Of a stretch of 64,000 nucleotides of DNA, positions 33,961-43,639 are shown piece after piece. The stretch spans positions 350,825,991-350,889,990 of the forward strand of contig NC_134455.1 of the NCBI RefSeq assembly GCF_047948215.1, read 5' to 3'. How positions within the stretch are numbered: the first letter of the stretch is position 1; each line of letters opens with the position of its first letter. The notes under the pieces were generated by a model, which was not told the DNA's origin, did not search any database, and saw only the letters and a program-made list of their open reading frames with translations. The translations under genes were made by a program, and so were the position numbers. The DNA is from Lycorma delicatula (lineage: Eukaryota > Arthropoda > Insecta > Hemiptera > Fulgoridae).

Positions 33961-34289
33961 CAGTCATAGGAAAAGATTGCAGCAAATTAAAAAAGTCATA
34001 TCTCGGAGACTACTAAATATAATCAAACGAGTATTCTTTTAAAAAATTTACCAACTCAAAATATTTTTTTACGTACTTTAGAATGTTTCAATACTAGCTC
34101 CGTTGGTCACTCTGCAAACATTCAGCCGATAATCGACTTCTTCCCAGGTCCGCTGAGTCATCGCAGGCGTAACTGTGGCAATAGCATCGGTGATCCTTCG
34201 TCTTACATGTTTTGGCGTAATTGTAGGATATGATAATCTCAGCAACCCAATAAAATTAATTGAGTATATCAGAGATTGCCCAAAAATAA

Positions 34290-35065
34290 ACGTGTGGTTC
34301 GATTTGATGTCCGATCGTGTGATCGGCTCATTCTTTTTTCATGAGCCTACTATCACAGAGAATGTTTATTTAAACACGCTACAACTGTACGTTTTCCCGC
34401 CAGTTGAACAAATTGAACAAGAAAGTTGGTCTAGTGATAAACTCGTCATCCCAAATCAGCTGGTTTTGAAGTCGAGAGTTCTAAGGTTTAAATCCTAATA
34501 AAGTTAATTATTTTTATACGAATTTGAATACTAGATCGTAAATACCGGTGTTCTTTGGTGGTTGGGTTTCAATTAAGCACACATCTCAGGAACGGTCGAC
34601 CTGTAATTGTACAAGACTACACTTCATTTACATTCATACTTATCCTCATTCATCGTATGAAGTAATAACTTACGGTGGTACCGGATACTAAACAGAAAAA
34701 GAAAGAAAGTTGAACAAGCAAGTAACGTTGCTGTAATGTTTCAACAACATGGTCTGCTCCCACACATTAATTAGCCAAGGCGTTCTACGCGATCTCAATG
34801 AAAGATTCCTAATCGTTTGATCGGTAGGGCCGGTCCTGTGCTTTGGCCACCGAGAAGCCCAGATTTGACACCCCTAGACTTTTTTCTATGGAGATACGTT
34901 AAAATTATTATCTACAGTGAAAATATTTAAGATGTACAACATTTAAGACAACAGATCACTACTGCTACCGACACAGTTACGCTTGCGATGATCCAGCGGA
35001 CCTGGGCAGAAATCGATTATCGGCTGGATTTTTGCAGAGCGACCAACGGAGCTCATATTGAAACA
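34290..35065 (+). pseudogene. Transposase, middle and C-terminal part
   Basis: Coding begins abruptly at KINVWFDLMSDRVIGSFFFH (about 34290), then ENVYLNTLQLYVFPPVEQIE, a SINE, NVAVMFQQHGLLPHIN (second catalytic site, with QQDG now QQHG), GPVLWPPRSPDLTPLDFFLW (third Asp, near 34845-34900), DVQHLRQQITTATDTVTLAM and TWAEIDYRLDFC ending GAHIETF near 35070. The N-terminal DNA-binding region and first catalytic Asp are absent; inverted C-terminal sequence stands in their place. Same transposase group as 25771-26625 and 57860-58480. Not functional. Confidence 0.85.
34427..34709 (+). mobile_element. tRNA-derived SINE, family L, copy 2, with target duplication
   Basis: TGGTCTAGTGATAAACTCG (A-box region), GTTTAAATCCTAATAAAG (degenerate B box), GTGTTCTTTGGTGGTTGGGT, CACACATCTCAGGAACGGTC, and an AAAAAGAAAGAAAG tail. 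TTGAACAAGAAAGT (34413-34426) is repeated as TTGAACAAGCAAGT (34710-34723), a 14 bp duplication with one mismatch. The undisturbed site is visible in the related element near 58145-58160. Confidence 0.93.
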
Positions 35066-35187
35066 TTCTAAGGTATGTAAAAACCTTTTGAATGGATGAA
35101 TGTTTTAAAATAATACTCGTGTGATTATCTCTAGTAGTTTCTGTGATACAATTTTTTTTAAGTTGCTACAACCTTTTTTGATGACTT

Positions 35188-36589
35188 TATTTTACTTAAG
35201 TTTCTCCTGAAGTAGTTAAAAAACTCTTAGAAATCCACGATTTAATTTTCATCCTTGTATTACACGTAATTTAAAGTTTTAAAATAAAATTACCCTTTTA
35301 TTAGAAATGATCTCCAGAACTGTTTTTTTTTCTTCAAAGAAACTGTTTTAATTCGTTGTTTGCCGAGTGATGACAAACGAAAATCATATTAATAATTCAT
35401 ATAACTACTCTTTAAAATTTTATTTTGGAAAATACAGTCTAAAAAGTCAGTAAAACGTTTTTAAAAAACAGAACGAATCATTGCTTTTTAATTTTTGTAA
35501 ATCAAAGAGTGTAACATTTTTTATAAAACAATTTTTTTACGTTTTTCGCTTGTTACTCCTACTTTTCAATCTTTATTAAAAAAACAATTGAGAAGTCAAA
35601 AAGTACTTTCAAAAAACAGACGCCTGATGATATTAATACAACCGCTTGAGTAGCATTATCCAATACGAAGCGTAAATAAACCGTTCAGGATAGTCGGACC
35701 TGAAGGTGAACATCGGTTACATAAATCTAATACATAACATCCCGAATAATTTAATAACAGAGAGGTCAGGATATATCGTAGATTACGCTATAATTGTCAA
35801 TACAGTTGACGGTTATAGCTCAGCCACGTGTCTTCAACAGAGGGTTTCTAGCTACCCTCATTCGACATAGCCTTTATTTTTTTTCTCCTGCAACCGTCTT
35901 CGCCTATTTCTTAATGTATCAACCCCCACTCCAACAATATTTTACATGCACGCACACATACGCACAACAAACCGAATCAGATTTTCTACCTGGACCCTCG
36001 TGGAACTGGAAGTAATCGTTTGTTCCTCTCTTTCATTACCCCCTCATCGAGATCCTTTGACCCGGTTTATGGTACATAACAATAGTTCCTTTATATTATA
36101 CTGCTTTACCCTATACAACTATATATTTTTTTTTCCTTTAAAATCTTTCTATTTCAAAAGAAGTTTCCTCAAAAGTGTGGAATGCGAAACAACAGGCCAC
36201 GTTTTCTTATTTTCTGAACGAATAATAGCTGGCTGTTTTAAAATATTGCTTCATTTAAAAATCAGGTATATCAAGTTCTCGTTATATTTTCTACACATTT
36301 TATTTTTTCAAATATATGCTAAATTTTAATAATAATAATAATAAATTAATATTAAATTGAGCAAGAGATTCATCTGATAAATATATACCGATGGTTATAT
36401 ATGATAAATAAATAGATTTTTTATTCTGATCGAAACAATAAAATACACTAGATCACACCAGGAGATGATAAATATGCTACTCCACGAATAAGAAAAGGAA
36501 CTGCGACATAATTAACCTGGATAAATCAATGGAAACCATTATAAAACCTTGATCAGAGCAGCATTAGAATTCAGTTTCACTAGTTTCGG
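35188..36589. other. No gene recognised
   Basis: 35770-36090 is somewhat GC-richer (CAACCCCCACTCCAACAATA, CATGCACGCACACATACGCA), with two overlapping open frames (35794-36015, 35946-36329) that match nothing and contain poly(T)-coded runs. I do not call a gene. Confidence 0.35.
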
Positions 36590-37190
36590 CGTGACGTCTG
36601 TACGTACGTATGTACGTACAGACATAACATAGTTATGTACATAGTACATAGTTGTGTACTTTTATACATAACTCAAAACCAATTAGCTGTAGTAAATTAA
36701 AATTTAATGATTTAGGACTCTTGTAGCATCTAGTTGTACCAAAAGTATCAAAGAAAGCCCAAAATCCCCTCAAAAAAAAATGGATTTTGAAGGTTCATAA
36801 CTGCAGTAATAAGCCCTCATTGAGAGCATTTCAACGATATACCATAATTGATACTCATTTTAATTAGTTCTAGAGTTATAGCCAAATAAAATTTTAATTA
36901 ATATTATTTGGGCATTACAAGAGGAAGGCACATCGGTTCGAATCAGACTTCATTTCCAACATTTTTTTAAAAATTCAAATATATTACTTCATTAATAATT
37001 ATTAACCTCTGATTGTAAACAAATTTTACAATAAATAATAATTCAATAGTAGCAATAAAATTAAATATTAAAAAATTTCAGAAGTTGTTAGTAAAATAAA
37101 AAATTATGTACTTTTAAAAATTTGTGTATATGCAATTTAATAGGCGTACAAGGAAGTCATGTAGTGTCCACATCAGATTTGGTGAAACAT
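36590..37190 (-). repeat. Rep-1 copy F
   Basis: Reverse orientation: CGGCGTGACGTCTGTACGTA, AAGCCCAAAATCCCCTCAAA, the ATCGGTTCGAATCAGACTTC B-box-like stretch near 36932, and GTACAAGGAAGTCATGTAGT then CCACATCAGATTT at the end. Copies E and F are the best pair for a consensus. Confidence 0.85.
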
Positions 37191-37576
37191 CTGATTATTT
37201 AATATTAATTGAAAATTATAATTTTTGAATAGTATTATTTTTATTTATGCATTTGTTTCAGTCTACTTGATAATAAATATCGCTATAAAATTTAGTAACC
37301 TTCTCCTGTTTCGGTTTTGTTCTCATTTTGTTGATGGTTACATCATAATACTTTAAAAAGCAGGGTATTAAATGTAAGACTTACATTTATTTAAAGAGTA
37401 ATAAAGGGACTTTTACTCTAACATAATATTTCAGGTAAGATTGTTGAAAATTAATAATTGTATAAATGCTTGATATTAATAAAAAGTAATATTTCAGCGA
37501 TTGTGTAACTGTCCACTTTATTAAAGAATTGGACGTATCTCACTTTCAAATGAAATAAGTTAAATGAAGTGCAACA
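37191..37576. other. No gene recognised
   Basis: AT-rich sequence between two Rep-1 pieces. Confidence 0.4.
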
Positions 37577-37655
37577 AAAAATGCGTATATGTAATTTAAT
37601 AGGCGTACAAGGAATTCATGTGAATTCCACATCAGATTTTTTAAATAACGCTTGA
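37577..37655 (-). repeat. Rep-1 copy H, 5' end fragment
   Basis: ATGCGTATATGTAATTTAAT, GCGTACAAGGAATTCATGTG and CCACATCAGATTT match the outer ~75 bp of Rep-1. Confidence 0.75.
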
Positions 37656-38030
37656 CACCCGGACACCATTACTACGATCTACGCGCTCTTGTAGGCTTAA
37701 TCTAAAATCTTCCATTACTCGCCGTACTGTGGCCGGTGTAATGTGTACAATATTTTCTTAAGATTTTAATTTTAGTTCCACTAACGTTTGCGGTCGCTCT
37801 ACTTAAACATTTCTCTTGAGCAAACACCAGAGAAGAAATTGTATGAAGACAAATTAGGAGATCCAAGCGTCAAACAATATCTCCATTTTTTGAATATGAT
37901 ACGGCTCGGAAAAATTTCTCTTAAACTTACTAGTTTACCTATGTACAGACGAGCTGTATGACTTATAGCAATGTCTTGCTGGAATTACATTACTTGAGGA
38001 AATCAAACTAATTCTTCCCTCAAAAATCTT
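37656..38030 (-). pseudogene. Transposase C-terminal fragment
   Basis: Minus strand reads ...DAWISPNLSSYNFF near 37865 (from a SPDLSP.DFFLWG-type third catalytic block), a frameshifted linker, then VHITPATVRRVMEDFRLSLQ ERVD near 37745-37680. TPATVRRVM.DFR.RLQ.C is the C-terminal signature of one Tc1/mariner-superfamily transposase group, distinct from that at 34290. The third catalytic Asp is replaced by Asn. Only ~120 residues remain and a Rep-1 end truncates it. Confidence 0.6.
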
Positions 38031-38045
38031 GTGCCCACGTTTATA

Positions 38046-38690
38046 CAGAGTCATCGAAAAAGGTTGCAACAATTTAAAAATATTGTACCTCAGAAACTAC
38101 TAAAATTAATCAATCAAGTATTTTTTTTTTTTTTAAATTCACCATCTCAAAAAGCTTTTTTTACATACCTTAGAATGTTTCAATATGAGTTCGGTTGTTT
38201 GCTCTGCAAATATCCAGCCGATAATCGACTTCTGCCCAGGTCTGCTGCTTCATTGCAGGTGTAACTGTGGCAATAGCAGCGGTGATCCGTGGTCTTAAAT
38301 ATTTTATATCCTGATTTTTTCACTGTAGACAATGTTTTTAACGTATCCCCGTAAATAACGTCTAGGGATGTCAGATCTAGGCTTACCGCAGAACAGGACC
38401 GGCCCGACCGATCCAACGATTAGGGAATTTTTCATTTATAGCGCGTCGAACGCGTAGGCTAAAGTGTGGAGGCGCACCATCTTGTTGAAACTTTACAGCA
38501 ACGTTACTTTGTTGCTTAATTTCGTCAATTTTCGGGTAAACGTTAGTTTACAGTTAATGCCACAATTACCCCTTTGATGATCCAAAGGACCTCGGCAGAA
38601 GTCGATTATCGGCTGGATATTTCCAAAGCAAAGAACTGAGCTCATATTGAAACATTCTAAGGTACGTAAAAATACTTTTTGAGTTGACCA
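38046..38690. mobile_element. Deleted relative of the 34 kb element, foldback form
   Basis: Left end CAGAGTCATCGAAAAAGGTT after TA. The left part carries, on the minus strand, the transposase C-terminal half: NVAVKFQQDGAPPHFSLRVR (near 38510-38450, second Asp intact), FPNRWIGRAGPV, ITAAIATVTPAM, TWAEVDYRLDICRANN and HIETF. From about 38545 the same C-terminal segment appears again on the plus strand (TCGGCAGAAGTCGATTATCG ... TTGAAACATTCTAAGG). So both flanks hold the gene's 3' end in opposite orientation. The outer right terminus is missing near 38690. Confidence 0.8.
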
Positions 38691-38699
38691 TCAAAAAGA

Positions 38700-39075
38700 C
38701 TGACTGGCGCAGGATCGACGGTTTAGAGCTCTGGTGATGGCGCCAGTTGTTAAGAATCCCGTGGACAGCCGAAAGAAATTCTATATAAAAATCAAGCCTA
38801 ATCTTTCCGTAGAAAGCCAGGTGCTGTAGCTGCGACTATCTAATTTTGGTCACGTCATGTAGAAAAATAACTCCTTAAGAAAGGACATCTTATTAGACAA
38901 GCCAGACAGTCGACTGGACCGATCAAGAACTCGTTGGCTGGATACAATAAAAGCTTTTTTCTGCTGGTTGCTTAGCAGGAGTGTGGCAGAACTGAAAGAA
39001 GCTGTCAGAGACCGGAGGAAGTGAAAGAGCATGATCCATCAAATGACAGAGAAAGCTGTGCGCCGACTAAATAAC
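38700..39075 (+). pseudogene. LINE ORF2 C-terminal tail, second family
   Basis: Reads LVTSCRKIT-like sequence, then RSRTRWLDTIKAFFCWLLSR, SVAELKEAVRDRRK near 38980-39022 and SMIHQMTEKAVRRLNNH. The W.D.IK ... L.EAVRDR..W..M pattern marks the end of a LINE reverse-transcriptase ORF, of a different family from 10225. A frameshift and a stop (TGA after RRK) are present. It ends just before the LTR element, followed by a 10 bp-stem palindrome (39087-39108). Confidence 0.7.
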
Positions 39076-39119
39076 CATTTAAAAGAAGAGGATATATGTA
39101 TATCCTCTACATATATATA

Positions 39120-39708
39120 TGTCGGAGAGGCGATGAGATTTGTCAGGGATTCAACGTTTTGTGTTTCACTCATTTTTATTATTACAAGTGGAGAATATAT
39201 AAGATTATAATAAAGTTCAATTAATAAAAATTAGTAGATAACTCGTACAATGAAATAATTACAAATGATAATTATCACTTATCAATAACTCAGTAGTACA
39301 CGAATCATAATATAAGATTAATTTAATTTAGAATTCAAATAATATTAAAACAACTTGCGATAGACCGAGGCTCAGGGAAATAACGAATTCGCGATCACCA
39401 GGACGTCTGTTCGATCTGGGTTCCAAAGCAAGACTACCTTTTCTCAATATTCTCAAATAATATACCTACTGCATATTTCCTTTTCCTTATTAATTTTATG
39501 ATACCCCTATCGTCCTGGGATCCCGACTACGTTGACAACCATGTGCCTACCTAGGCCTAAGCCTACCGCAATAAAACAATTTAAACCTTATTTTACAAAA
39601 CATTACAAGTAATAGTACATTTCTTAAAACTACTAAAAATACAGATATTCTAAAGAATATTCTCATCGTTTTGTCGGAAGATACTCCACTGTACTTTATT
39701 CTCCGACA
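39120..39708 (-). repeat. 3' LTR of gypsy element
   Basis: 589 bp, bounded TGTCGGAGAG ... TTCTCCGACA. Differs from the other LTR at about four positions (for example ACAAGTGG/ACCAGTGG, AAATTAG/AAATGAG, CAGGGAAAT/CAGGCAAAAT), so the insertion is recent. Confidence 0.95.
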
Positions 39709-40214
39709 CGGCCATTCTGACAATCACACGCCCTCGGGTGTATCTAAAACATTGAGTTACAGTGGTATTTTAATTTTTGTTTTCAACTGACCTCGGTCAT
39801 TATAAAGCGTTTTACAATAGTTAAAGTACAAAAGATAGATTCAGAAGTCCTCTCGAGTAACAGAAATCCATTAATTATTCATTATCCTAAATAGTCATCG
39901 TACAGTACTCAAGAGATCGAAAAGCCATCAATCATTATTCCTTATCATTTAACTGTCAAATAAGATTTTATTTCCTCCACCAATAGACCTCTGCACTATC
40001 TCTAGGCTACCCTGTATGCCACATACAGTATCATGCATATTCTGTAGTTGCCACAACTACCTGCCCGACACATCATCAGGTGCCCATCGCGCCCTGATCA
40101 AACTAATTTAGTTTGCAGTTACGACTACACACTGATGCATGTGCGAAAAATAAAAATGCCAGGTCCACGACCTGCTGCCAGCCATTAGTGCATTGCGTCA
40201 TTGGTGGTCTCTTT
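39709..40214. other. Untranslated 3' part of gypsy element
   Basis: Non-coding ~500 bp between the pol stop and the 3' LTR. No env-like frame is visible on the minus strand. Confidence 0.6.
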
Positions 40215-41303
40215 TTAAACCATAGTCCCTGTTTCAGAACCAACATCAACAGTCTCCTCGGCACAACTTTCATTGTCCGAGGAAACATCCAACTCATTAG
40301 GAATATAATTCTCAGGCATTTCTCTCAACTTATCATGACTATACTTATAACTTCTACTACTACTTAAAGATTTTAGTGTGTACCTGTCGTTATCAAGTAA
40401 TTCTGTTACTACGAATGGACCTCTAAATTTCCTATCGAGTTTCGTTTGATTACGTTCTTCGTTCTTAATCAAAACGTGATCTCCTATTTTAAACTTATTA
40501 ACCTGTTTTGGTAAATCGGACAAAGGGTTTCGAGAGAAGAAATCCGCGTGCGACATACGTTTGCCTTCTCTATAAACTATATCGAACTGAAAAGCCTGTA
40601 AATAAGCCCACCACCTATGGACTCTATCATTAAGCTCAATCTTATTTTGAGAAGATTTCAATGAATTACAATCAGTTACAACAGTAAATTGTCGTCCATG
40701 CAAGTAATGCCGAAAAGGTTTAATAGATTTAACAACGGCCATAGTTTCGAGTTCGTAAGAATGATACCTGGACTCGGCTGGGCTTGTCCTTTTACTAAAG
40801 TATTCAATAACTTTATTTTTACCGTCTACTTTATGCATGAGTATTGCTCCGTACCCATCGGAACTAGCATAGGTATGCAGTTCTATAGGATAATCCGGGT
40901 CAAAGATAATTAAGACGGGTTCGTTGGTCAAAGTATGAATTACTTTTTGTCGGGCGTTTTCATGTGTCTCAGTCCACTCAATATATTTTTTACCTGAGGT
41001 AAGAGCATATAATGGTTTCATGATTTGTGAAAACTTAGGGACAAACCGTCGGAAATAAGATGCAAGGCCAATAAATTGTCTAAGCTGAGTAACGGTCCTT
41101 GGAGCGGGTACCATTGTTAAAGAGTTTATTTTACGAGGGTTGGGACGAACTTGTCCTTCTTGAATCTCGTACCCAAGGTATGAAACAGATGTTTTGAAAA
41201 AAGAACATTTTGAAAAAATAAATGAGAATCCCGCATCTATAAGAATTTTTAATACCACTCGAAGTCTTTCAAACGCTTCTTCTATCGTATCTGCAATTAT
41301 CAA
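40215..41303 (-). CDS. pol: Gypsy pol remnant: RT tail, RNase H, integrase tail
   Basis: Uninterrupted 362-codon frame. Residues 1-100 are the last part of reverse transcriptase, beginning IIADTIEEAFERL just after where the YxDD motif should be, with SYLGYEI (41-47) and QLRQFIGLASYFRRF (73-87). RNase H covers about 140-258: LHTYASSDGYGAI, where the family's TDAS aspartate is Tyr (residue 145), YELE (183-186), VVTDCNSLK (Asp 211) and a HADFFSRNP end (252-260). After residue ~267 it jumps straight to VNKFKIGDHVLIKNEERNQT and RKFRGPFVVTELLDNDRYTL, the GPY/F-type integrase tail, so zinc-binding and catalytic integrase domains are deleted. The first codon shown is not a natural start; the frame probably derives from a larger gag-pol. 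Open despite two large deletions, consistent with a recent origin. Confidence 0.9.
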   Translation of the reverse strand: MIIADTIEEAFERLRVVLKILIDAGFSFIFSKCSFFKTSVSYLGYEIQEGQVRPNPRKINSLTMVPAPRTVTQLRQFIGLASYFRRFVPKFSQIMKPLYALTSGKKYIEWTETHENARQKVIHTLTNEPVLIIFDPDYPIELHTYASSDGYGAILMHKVDGKNKVIEYFSKRTSPAESRYHSYELETMAVVKSIKPFRHYLHGRQFTVVTDCNSLKSSQNKIELNDRVHRWWAYLQAFQFDIVYREGKRMSHADFFSRNPLSDLPKQVNKFKIGDHVLIKNEERNQTKLDRKFRGPFVVTELLDNDRYTLKSLSSSRSYKYSHDKLREMPENYIPNELDVSSDNESCAEETVDVGSETGTMV

Positions 41304-42651
41304 AATTTATAATTTCGAATTTACTACATTCATTTACTACTTTAGATTTACAAATTTTAAAATTATTTTGAGAAATATTTACTTCAAAACCCAAGCTCAA
41401 AATTTCTCGACCAATTAAAATATTATAACTCAAATATTCATCTGGGACAACGTGAAAAAGGATCTCTAATGTAAACAAATCCATAATTACAATAGATAAA
41501 ATTTGCATGCTACAATTTACTACAACATTTCCGATGCCTTTCAAAATTATTAATTCATTAATTCTACGTCCAGAAAACTTAATCGCTATCGATTCCTTTA
41601 TTAATGAGCATTCCGCTCCTGAATCAAAACAATATGGAAACGACTCACCAAGATGGTTTAGGATACCAGTAGGAGCTGCAACTGTGCAAAGATTCACACG
41701 GCGTTCGACGCTACCATTCTCCTTGTTGTTCCCTGGACCGCTACGGCTGCTACCTGGAGCCGTACAGTTTGGCGCAATATGACCAGCTACCCCACATTTG
41801 AAACACGTCACATTGCACGATGAAGAGGATGATTCTTTGGAGCCACGATGGTTACTGCTTTGCTCCGCTTGCTTCTTCTTAAGTTTAGGACACTCAAACT
41901 TTTTGTGACCTATTTCCCCACAGAAATGGCACTTCCCTGAAGCTGCTGGCTTAAAACGCTTCAAATCGGATGTAGATGAGTTATCTGAAGCTGATATTGG
42001 TCTTTTTCGGGTGTAGGAAAAGCCTCGCATTTCGCTCAAAAATTCGGCTTCCGTTTTGATGTCGCTAGTTAATCCTACGCGCTCCACTCGATTATCAATA
42101 TGGGTCAATCGCGCAAGCACAACCGCATTAACTATTTCGTCAACTGTTAAAGACCTCCAGCGGGCCTTTAGCTATGATCGAAGTCGAATGCCAAAGGCGC
42201 CGACACTTTCATCCTTGGTTGGTGCCTCCTGATGAATTTTCAGCACAACCGCTGTCGCAGTTTCTTGTCCCCCGAAGCGTGACACAAAAAGTTCTTTTAA
42301 TTGAGGCCACTGTATACCCGGAATTGCCACTTGGGATAGCCACTGAGCTGCTGAGCCTTCCAAAGCTTTGCTAAGCGCAGATATCAATTCACTGCCTTGA
42401 AGAGGATTTTCTAATAGACACAGTTCTGCTGCAGAGCACCAAGCAACAGAATCCGATCCCGCACTCTCTGGATTAAATCGTGGTAACGCAACACTTTTCT
42501 TTGTCGATAATGGCTTTTGCATACAACACTTCATAAACTCAAACAATGTATTCCACTGATCAGGTGATGGACCAGATGGAAACGATCCCACTTCTGATGT
42601 CGGAGAGGCGATGAGATTTGTCAGGGATTCAACGTTTTGTGTTTCACTCAT
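41269..42651 (-). pseudogene. gag: Gypsy gag and protease, one in-frame UAG
   Basis: Starts at the ATG at 42651 (MSETQNVESLTNLIASPT), with the first 18 codons inside the 5' LTR. Capsid-like region: SVALPRFNPESAGSD, WLSQVAIPGIQWPQLKELFV and RFGG. A single TAG at 42174-42172 interrupts RLRS*LKARW; the same frame then continues through LTVDEIVNAVVLARL to two CCHC zinc knuckles, CHFCGEIGHKKFEC (near 41931-41890) and CFKCGVAGHIAPNC (near 41805-41764), and an aspartic protease with FDSGAECSLI near 41625. It ends at 41269 shortly after an internal deletion that also shifts the frame into pol. Gag would package the RNA; the DSGA motif is the protease active site. The stop could be a mutation or, less likely, a readthrough codon. 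Confidence 0.88.
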
Positions 42652-43187
42652 TTTTATTATTACCAGTGGAGAATATATAAGATTATAATAAAGTTCAATT
42701 AATAAAAATGAGTAGATAACTCGTACAATGAAATAATTACAAATGATAATTATCACTTATCAATAACTCAGTAGTACACGAATCATAATATAAGATTAAT
42801 TTAATTTAGAATTCAAATAATATTAAAACAACTTGCGATAGACCGAGGCTCAGGCAAAATAACGAATTCGCGATCACCAGGACGTCTGTTCGATCTGGGT
42901 TCCAAAGCAAGACTACCTTTTCTCAATATTCTCAAATAATATACCTACTGCATATTTCCTTTTCCTTATTAATTTTATGATACCCCTATCGTCCTGGGAT
43001 CCCGACTACGTTGACAACCATGTGCCTACCTAGGCCTAAGCCTACCGCAATAAAACAATTTAAACCTTATTTTACAAAACATTACAAGTAATAGTACATT
43101 TCTTAAAACTACTAAAAATACAGATATTCTAAAGAATATTCTCATCGTTTTGTCGGAAGATACTCCACTGTACTTTATTCTCCGACA
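42598..43187 (-). repeat. 5' LTR of gypsy element
   Basis: 590 bp, same ends as the 3' LTR. On the minus strand it runs from 43187 to 42598 and contains the gag start codon 54 bp before its downstream edge. The first internal bases on the minus strand are TCAGAAGTGGGATCG, where a tRNA primer site is expected; they lack the usual TGG start. Confidence 0.95.
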
Positions 43188-43189
43188 TA

Positions 43190-43620
43190 TATATATATAT
43201 ATCAAAACACTCAAAAGACCGAGACCGGGTCTCGGTCTTTTGAATGCCTTATGCCTCAAATGGGGAGTCCCCAAGGAATCCTCCACCGGGACTCTGGTCT
43301 TGATTCTCCCCTAAAAGACGGCAGGTCCAGATGATCGTCGTCGCAGTAGAAAACGTCACACTTCACATATGGAGTCCCCAGCCGATCATCGGAGCCAGCA
43401 CATCAGGGCATACCGGCCCTCACAGCTGGGGCTGTTCAACACCTCCCGCTAGAAACCCCTCCTCCGTTTTTCATCATCCTCGACTCGAAGCACCGTCCGA
43501 GAAAAGAGGCTGAACGCATTCCTGCAAGCTGCAGAAGCGATGATGTAAGGTAGCAGGAGCGCAGGTGACAAGCCACTAATCTCCGCACGAGCCCTTTGTT
43601 CCTCCTATTCAGTGCACTAA
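43190..43620. other. GC-rich non-coding patch with strong hairpin
   Basis: Composition is far above the local average. 43211-43226 (TCAAAAGACCGAGACC) and 43228-43243 are perfect 16 bp inverted arms around one G. A 60-codon plus frame (43331-43513) is Pro/Ser-rich and unrecognised. It may be part of an unidentified repeat. Confidence 0.5.
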
Positions 43621-43639
43621 AACAGTTTTCTGTTACAAT

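Larger units (their letters stand above)
33961..35187 (+). mobile_element. Tc1/mariner relative with ~230-250 bp terminal inverted repeats
   Basis: Flanked by TA (33959-33960, 35188-35189). Ends CAGTCATAGGAAAAGATTGC and CAACCTTTTTTGATGACT. The left side goes on to TTAGAATGTTTCAATACTAG and CAGCCGATAATCGACTTC..., the inverted complement of the transposase C-terminal coding region at the right (GATTATCGGCTGGATTTTTG...TTGAAACATTCTAA). The terminal repeat has therefore expanded inward to about 34208 / 34940. A SINE lies at 34427-34709. Confidence 0.85.
39120..43187 (-). mobile_element. Ty3/gypsy LTR retrotransposon, internally deleted, young
   Basis: Complete LTR-to-LTR insertion of 4,068 bp on the minus strand in a (TA)n tract, with TATA on both sides (39116-39119, 43188-43191). 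Internal order on the minus strand: gag with zinc knuckles, protease, the last part of reverse transcriptase, RNase H, and the integrase C-terminal tail. The RT fingers/palm with YxDD and the whole integrase catalytic core are missing, so it cannot replicate alone. There is no envelope gene. I see no clear polypurine tract next to the 3' LTR. Confidence 0.95.

Noticed and set aside
35946..36329. 127-codon open frame
   Set aside because: Phe/Tyr/Leu-rich, poly(T)-encoded, overlaps another frame equally open, no recognisable motif.
39709..40214. Envelope gene of an endogenous retrovirus
   Set aside because: No open frame, signal peptide or transmembrane segment on the coding strand. The element is a plain LTR retrotransposon.
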